A DNA stretch of 9,745 nt from Acidobacteriota bacterium (lineage in GTDB: Bacteria; Acidobacteriota; Terriglobia; UBA7540), in assembly GCA_003224635.1 (NCBI GenBank), contig QHZK01000113.1, forward strand, positions 1-9,745. Direction: 5' to 3'. Of the stretch, positions 6,118-9,745 are shown one piece after another. Each line of letters starts with the position of its first letter. Position 1 is the first letter of the stretch. The notes beneath the pieces are model-generated. The model ran no database searches. It was given only the letters and a program-made list of their open reading frames with translations, and was not told where the DNA came from. The translations under genes and the position numbers were made by a program.

Positions 6118-6579
6118 ATGGCCTCTAGCAGCGGGTCGAGCTCGGAAGCGTTCGCAGAGGGTTCAGGGGCGCGAGACCGGATCGCGGCCATGCTCGAAAG
6201 ATACAAGACGCTGGCAGTGGTCGGGCTGTCGTCGAAGGCGTCTCGGGCGAGCCACGGCGTCGCGGCCTACATGCAAGCGCGCGGCTATCGCATCATCCCA
6301 ATCAACCCTAATGAGACCGCAGTCTTGGGCGAGAAAGCCTACGCCTCGCTCGAGGAAGTGCCCGACCCGGTCGAAATCGTCGTCGTCTTTCGCCGCCCCG
6401 AACACGTTCCCGAAGTCGTGGAGAGCGCCATCCGCAAGGGCGCTAAAGTGATCTGGATGCAGGAAGGCGTGGCCCACGAGGACGCCGCCCGGCGCGCCCG
6501 CGCGGGGGGCCTCGAGGTCGTCGAGGACCGCTGCATCCTCAAGGAATACGCCAAGCGGTTCGTAAGCGAAGGGATTTAG
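6118..6579 (+). CDS. CoA-binding domain protein (YccU/CoA_binding_2-like)
   Basis: A small Rossmann-fold protein (153 aa from the ATG at 6118). It has AVVGLSSKASRASHGVAAYM at residues 33-52, matching the nucleotide/CoA-binding loop of the family, then IIPINPNE (59-66), PVEIVVVFRRPEHVPEVV (84-101), KVIWMQEGV (110-118) and the family ending EDRCILKEYAKRF (136-148). This pattern belongs to small stand-alone CoA-binding proteins related to the succinyl-CoA synthetase alpha N-terminal domain. Their cellular role is not well established. The frame extends to an ATG at 6043, but the added residues come from the repeat spacer and are not family-like. A run of seven G (6106-6112) five bases before 6118 may act as a ribosome site. 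The N-terminal 18 residues are Ser/Gly-rich. It is the last + strand gene before the convergent R-M pair. Confidence 0.88.
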   Translation: MASSSGSSSEAFAEGSGARDRIAAMLERYKTLAVVGLSSKASRASHGVAAYMQARGYRIIPINPNETAVLGEKAYASLEEVPDPVEIVVVFRRPEHVPEVVESAIRKGAKVIWMQEGVAHEDAARRARAGGLEVVEDRCILKEYAKRFVSEGI

Positions 6580-6609
6580 GTCTGGGTGGGTTGATTCGCG
6601 TAAACCGTT

Positions 6610-7554
6610 TCATCTGCGAATTTTGTACGGCCCCAGGAATTTCGGTCCATTGAAGTGGATCACGTGATCCGGAGTCTCGGCGACCCAAACCTCGGTTTCC
6701 CACGCGATATCGGCGGCGAATTTTCGGAATGCTTTCACGTCGAGGAAACACGTCACATAGATCCGCTCCGCCGGACAATCTTTTAGCATGGCCTCGATCT
6801 CGCGGTGCCGTTTTGGGGAGACGGGGCCGTGTGAGGTGACGGCTTCGATCAGAAAGAGCCAGTCACGTTCCGGCCAGTGGAGGATGATGTCAGGGAGCTT
6901 GTCGTGGGCGGTGACCGGAACATTAAGCTTGGCCAGCTCGTGCGCGTCGAAAACGACGTGTTTTGATGCTGTGTCCCCGACGTAGAGGAGATTCGCGCCT
7001 GGCGCAAAGCGTGGGCCGAATTCTTCGACGACGGCGACCTGGAGTCGATTGTGAACGCCGGGGGAAAGAAAGATCGTCGAGCCATCGGCCATTTTTAGCG
7101 GGATCTTGTTATGTTCCCGGCGTCGCAGATAGGCTTGTTGCAAAGACCCAAATTTCTCGATGAACCCGGCTACGGCTTTGTCGAAGTCGGCGGTGCCAAA
7201 AGCACGAAGGACGGAAGCTGCGTCTTCGGTCAAGCGATAGACTGTGTTGCCGCTGTTGGTGGGTCGGGTTGGGTCGTCCGGGTTTCGATCAACAATGCGC
7301 GCCTGCTCGAACTGGTGGAGCGTTTGGCGCCGGATTGTTTCGCGACTGTTCGGCTTGTAATCTTTGCCGCAACGCTCGCGCATGAATTGCATGATGTCTA
7401 CAGTGCGGAGAAGAGGCCGCTCGGCGCCTTTCCATTTGGCTTTTGGGCCGACGTTAGCCAGAGCCATCAGTGTCAGGCCGGAGCGCTCGTTCTGTTGAGC
7501 TTTGGGCAGCCCGAGAGATTTGAGGATTTCCGCGGCTTCTTCAATTTTCAGCAC
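6610..7554 (-). CDS. BsuBI/PstI-family type II restriction endonuclease
   Basis: This protein cuts unmodified DNA; the family recognises CTGCAG. With the GTG start at 7554 it has 314 aa, close to the roughly 316-326 aa that I recall for BsuBI and PstI. The N-terminal helical domain shows EILKSLGLPKAQQNERSGLT and the conserved RETIRRQTLHQFEQARIVDR near residues 71-90. The catalytic C-terminal domain has LYVGDTASKHVVFD, then KLPDII with Asp222, and the hallmark FLIEAVTSHGPVSPKR with Glu237 and His242. This is the family version of a PD-(D/E)XK-like centre in which the usual lysine position is not in the standard place. A start at 7638 would overlap the methyltransferase end by 77 bases and add 28 residues unlike the family; the GTG lies 7 bases after the methyltransferase stop. 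No Shine-Dalgarno sequence is evident, so translational coupling is likely. The frame is intact and presumably active. Confidence 0.93.
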   Translation of the reverse strand: MLKIEEAAEILKSLGLPKAQQNERSGLTLMALANVGPKAKWKGAERPLLRTVDIMQFMRERCGKDYKPNSRETIRRQTLHQFEQARIVDRNPDDPTRPTNSGNTVYRLTEDAASVLRAFGTADFDKAVAGFIEKFGSLQQAYLRRREHNKIPLKMADGSTIFLSPGVHNRLQVAVVEEFGPRFAPGANLLYVGDTASKHVVFDAHELAKLNVPVTAHDKLPDIILHWPERDWLFLIEAVTSHGPVSPKRHREIEAMLKDCPAERIYVTCFLDVKAFRKFAADIAWETEVWVAETPDHVIHFNGPKFLGPYKIRR

Positions 7555-7561
7555 GAGTATT

Positions 7562-9178
7562 TTAAGTGTGGCTGAACAGGGTTCCTTCAAGCAAGTGCGC
7601 GCATAGCTGTGGATTGATACCCAGCTCTCGAAGGACAATCAGCTCTACGGCGTTACAATCAAGGGATGCCAGGCCGCTCACTTTCTGACCAATGCCGGCG
7701 ACGGTGGGAAGCGGAGGCAACTTCATGCTGCGAATCTCGGTCGCGTTCACCTGCGTATTGCCGCTAATAGTTCGGAAGTAGCGATCCAGCAAATTGGAGT
7801 TGAACAGGGCGGCGAGGCCGTACACTTCATCCGGCTTCAGTTCTCTTTCGGCGTGATAGACGTAGTTGAGATGGTTCTCCAGCGCAATAAAAGGGGGGAG
7901 CGCTTCCGAAGCGATCAAGCAGCTTGCCGTGAGCCGGCGCCGTTCCTCTTTCGCGCTGAACCGCCGGAGCAAAACGTAGTTCCGCGTCGGCAAAAGAAGC
8001 CGTTGGGAATCCCGGCAAATCTTGAAGGCGGTCGGGTGCTTCTTATGGATCACCGGCCATTCTATCCGGAACGGTTTCACGTTGAAAACGGAGAGAAGCG
8101 GAGCGGTGCCCTTGCCATTGGCTTGGGACAGAAGAAAGTCGGTGGCGCGAAACATCACCACAGGCCCGGTTGAAATTCGCAGTCCCAGCTCGGGGAAACG
8201 ATGCGGCCACGATTCGACAACTTCAGCAACGGCCTGATCTTCCCTACTGGCCGGTATGCGTATGTTGGCGTGGCCACAACTGTTGTCAATCACCATAGCG
8301 GTGGGCAGCGTCGCGCACTTGGCGGTATTTATGTTGAGTCCGTTGCTGGTGCTAACCGTAACATTGGCTGAGGGCTTACCGAGGCGGTGCGAGGCCGTGA
8401 CGAGGCTTTCCTGGAGCACGTCCCGGAATGTCTCGGTGCGGGATTCGAACGAATGGATGTGGTCGAGCGCTATCTTCTCAAAGAACCAATGCCGAAATCC
8501 GCGAAAGTAAAGTCCGTTGCAGAAGCTCCGTGGAGTAATGGCCACCAGCTGGCCGCCCGGCCTCAGCATCTGCGCGGCGCCCGCAAGAAAGAAAGCATAA
8601 ATGTTCGGCTGCCCGTGAACAACCTCTTCCATCACGCGCGCGCACGGGGAGGCCTTGCTAACCTTGAAGTATGGAGGGTTCATGATGGCGCCGTCGAATT
8701 CCCCTAGGACAGGCCAATCGTTGAAGAGCGAAGGGGGACCAAAAAACGCGGCAGCTCCGTCCAGAATGAAATCCTTGGCATGGATCTCGTAAGTCATCGA
8801 GTGGCCGTGTTCGCTCAACTTCTCGGCGCAACGCTTCATCGTTTTACGCAGGAAAGGGAGCACTTCAGGATCGTTCTCGAAAAGATGAACCTCAATATGT
8901 CGGGAGGAGCGGAAGTTGAGAAAGCAATCGCAAACGGCCGCCGTCAGCGACCCAGTACCGGCCCCTGGGTCAAGGAGGCGAAATGTTCCTGGAGATTTCA
9001 GAGACAAGAGACTCGCCATGAACCGACAGACTTCTGGCGGGGTGAAGAACTGGCCTTTTCCCTTCCGCGCCTCAAGCGAGGTGAGTCGCTCGTATCTCGC
9101 CTGCAAGTCGAAAGAATACCCCAGCAGTGGCCCACTTCTGGCATCTACCGCGCGTAGGAATATGTCCTCGCTCGTCAA
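7562..9178 (-). CDS. PstI/BsuBI-type N6-adenine DNA methyltransferase
   Basis: The modification enzyme (538 aa) transfers a methyl group from S-adenosylmethionine to adenine N6 in the recognition site, protecting host DNA from the adjacent endonuclease. Motifs run in gamma-class order: GQFFTPPEVCRFMASLL (motif X, about 42-58), LLDPGAGTGSL (motif I, 68-78), LFENDPE (about 99-105) and MNPPYF (motif IV, 166-171). The C-terminal half, presumably containing the target-recognition region, includes LPTRNYVLLRRFSAKEERRR and the late conserved segment AALFNSNLLDRYFRTISGNTQ. The length is near the roughly 500-510 aa recalled for M.PstI and M.BsuBI. The first codon is TTG, supported by a strong ribosome site 7 bases upstream; no in-frame ATG precedes motif X. 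The gene reads into the endonuclease 7 bases later, modification first. No controller (C) protein gene is present. Confidence 0.94.
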   Translation of the reverse strand: MTSEDIFLRAVDARSGPLLGYSFDLQARYERLTSLEARKGKGQFFTPPEVCRFMASLLSLKSPGTFRLLDPGAGTGSLTAAVCDCFLNFRSSRHIEVHLFENDPEVLPFLRKTMKRCAEKLSEHGHSMTYEIHAKDFILDGAAAFFGPPSLFNDWPVLGEFDGAIMNPPYFKVSKASPCARVMEEVVHGQPNIYAFFLAGAAQMLRPGGQLVAITPRSFCNGLYFRGFRHWFFEKIALDHIHSFESRTETFRDVLQESLVTASHRLGKPSANVTVSTSNGLNINTAKCATLPTAMVIDNSCGHANIRIPASREDQAVAEVVESWPHRFPELGLRISTGPVVMFRATDFLLSQANGKGTAPLLSVFNVKPFRIEWPVIHKKHPTAFKICRDSQRLLLPTRNYVLLRRFSAKEERRRLTASCLIASEALPPFIALENHLNYVYHAERELKPDEVYGLAALFNSNLLDRYFRTISGNTQVNATEIRSMKLPPLPTVAGIGQKVSGLASLDCNAVELIVLRELGINPQLCAHLLEGTLFSHT

Positions 9179-9185
9179 CTTGCCA

Positions 9186-9192
9186 TCCTTTC
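9186..9192 (-). promoter_or_regulatory. ribosome binding site fixing the TTG start of the methyltransferase
   Basis: On the - strand GAAAGGA ends 7 bases before the TTG at 9178-9176. It is the best Shine-Dalgarno match in the window and decides the start in the absence of an ATG. Confidence 0.75.
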
Positions 9193-9287
9193 GACCGCAA
9201 CGAGAGGAATCTCATCCCTGCGGCCGGCCATGGAATCGGCTCCGCAATCACTATCGACGGAGACGGCCTCCTCAATGAACACGCCGC

Positions 9288-9293
9288 ATTGTA
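9288..9293 (-). promoter_or_regulatory. possible -10 element for the R-M genes
   Basis: TACAAT on the - strand lies about 110 bases before the methyltransferase start. A TTGGGG 15 bases further upstream is a weak -35. Spacing is short and the match is partial, so this is only a candidate. The surrounding 9193-9465 spacer shows no coding sequence I can support; it contains a 10-bp direct repeat (AGCTCGAATG at 9298-9307 and 9404-9413) and one CTGCAG at 9422-9427. Confidence 0.3.
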
Positions 9294-9445
9294 CACCAGC
9301 TCGAATGACCCCAAAAGATGTGCGCCTACGAGTCCACCTGAGGCAGGACAAACGTGCCTAAGAATCCAGAAGCTTCCAGTCGGAGATGCCCGTCACGAAG
9401 GCGAGCTCGAATGTTAAAGGCCTGCAGACGGATGCGGAAAAGGCA

Positions 9446-9466
9446 AGCTACCGAGGCTACGTAGCT
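9446..9466 (-). terminator. weak hairpin just after hemH, possible terminator
   Basis: AGCTAC (9446-9451) and GTAGCT (9461-9466) form a 6-bp stem. An alternative 10-base palindrome GCTACGTAGC lies at 9456-9465. On the - strand the stem is followed by TGCC and four T. It abuts the hemH stop. The stem is short and the T-run poor, so termination is doubtful. Confidence 0.25.
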
Positions 9467-9745
9467 CACGCACTGCCGTCGAGCGTCCCCAGGACCAGCT
9501 CCGCCAGGGCCTGGATGAACTTGGGCGAATCATTGAGCGCGGGCATGACCTCGAACCGCCGGATGCCCAGATTATAGGCTAGCGCGCGAGCCTCGATGCC
9601 GATTTCGCTCAAGGTCTCCACGTGGTCGCTGACAAAAGCGATGGGGATGACGAGCACGTTCGCGGCCCCCTCGCGAGCGAGCCTGACCAGCGTCTGACGC
9701 AGCGAAGGCTCGAGCCAGCGGCCGGGGCCGACTCGGCTCTGGTAG
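9466..9745 (-). CDS. hemH: ferrochelatase, C-terminal part (5' end outside window)
   Basis: The frame is open from the right edge; 92 residues are visible up to TGA at 9468-9466. Ferrochelatase inserts iron into protoporphyrin or coproporphyrin in the last steps of haem synthesis. The fragment starts with YQSRVGPGRWLEPSL, then VLVIPIAFVSDHVETLSEIG, which contains the conserved FVSDHxETL with the active-site glutamate, and ends with the typical NDSPKFIQALAELV. The catalytic histidine is in the missing N-terminal part. The fragment does not tell whether the substrate is proto- or coproporphyrin. It points the same way as the R-M genes but is separated from them by 287 bases. Confidence 0.92.
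   Translation of the reverse strand, partial: YQSRVGPGRWLEPSLRQTLVRLAREGAANVLVIPIAFVSDHVETLSEIGIEARALAYNLGIRRFEVMPALNDSPKFIQALAELVLGTLDGSA

Larger units (their letters stand above)
6580..9465. other. restriction-modification cassette region, candidate acquired island
   Basis: This stretch holds two - strand genes of a PstI/BsuBI-like system between core genes on both sides. It faces the trpS-to-CoA-binding run tail-to-tail with a 30-base gap. GC content is lower by eye than in the flanking core genes, and the start codons are TTG and GTG. No integrase, transposase, tRNA end or clear flanking direct repeat is visible, so acquisition is inferred only from gene type and composition. Confidence 0.5.

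Noticed and set aside
7111..7575. 154-codon + strand open frame across the endonuclease gene
   Set aside because: Shadow of the restriction endonuclease frame; no ribosome site or motif.
9181..9213. Possible degenerate copy of the CATTCTGAG / GAAGAATCTC repeat before the methyltransferase
   Set aside because: Only loose similarity (ends in GAGGAATCTC) and no inverted partner found; too weak to list as a repeat.
9127..9417. 96-codon + strand open frame running from the methyltransferase start into the spacer before hemH
   Set aside because: Overlaps the methyltransferase start region, has no ribosome site and no recognisable similarity; composition gives no support.
6580..9465. Direct repeats or integrase marking the R-M cassette ends
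   Set aside because: I compared the 6580-6609 gap with the 9179-9465 spacer by eye and saw no convincing duplication, and no recombinase gene is present.
1..9745. Depletion of CTGCAG as evidence of long-standing restriction
   Set aside because: Two sites were found where roughly three would be expected by composition; the window is far too short to conclude anything.

Overview
The window reads as a high-GC bacterial chromosome segment with core genes at both ends and one accessory cassette. Gene content and the style of intergenic repeats suggest an Acidobacteriota-like organism, probably environmental. That placement is inference; there is no rRNA or other phylogenetic marker that I can test here.

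Layout. (1) Bases 1-579 are the C-terminal end of a MacB-type ABC transporter permease. (2) A promoter-bearing spacer leads into a co-directional run of six + strand genes: trpS (743-2008), scpA (2267-3142), scpB (3361-3981), rluB-type pseudouridine synthase (4089-4814), hisC (4868-6004) and a small CoA-binding-fold protein (6118-6579). scpA and scpB encode the two non-SMC subunits of the condensin complex. scpA-scpB-rluB is a widely conserved neighbourhood; trpS and hisC add tRNA charging and histidine synthesis. (3) A PstI/BsuBI-type restriction-modification pair on the - strand follows: methyltransferase 9178-7562, then endonuclease 7554-6610. By eye it has lower GC than its neighbours and it sits tail-to-tail with the CoA-binding gene. 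(4) The right edge holds the C-terminal part of ferrochelatase (hemH) on the - strand.

The most unusual signal is not in a gene. Each of the five spacers inside the trpS-to-CoA-binding run is filled, almost from stop codon to start codon, by a long imperfect inverted repeat. In four of them the arms are built of degenerate 7-nt tandem units. The 7-mer differs in every spacer (for example GGAACCT, GGACAAC, TGTAAAG, AATAATG and AGTGACR), while the period and the inverted layout are the same. In two spacers the arms run into the upstream reading frame and encode its last residues, and the right arms generally end within 0-15 bases of the next start codon. Two spacers are nested, with one repeat family folded inside another. 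The spacer carrying the candidate trpS promoter (580-742) and the R-M spacers lack these structures.

A second point is a Cys-x21-Cys-x6-Cys-x2-Cys motif in the tryptophanyl-tRNA synthetase. It closely resembles the [4Fe-4S] motif known from the Thermotoga maritima enzyme.
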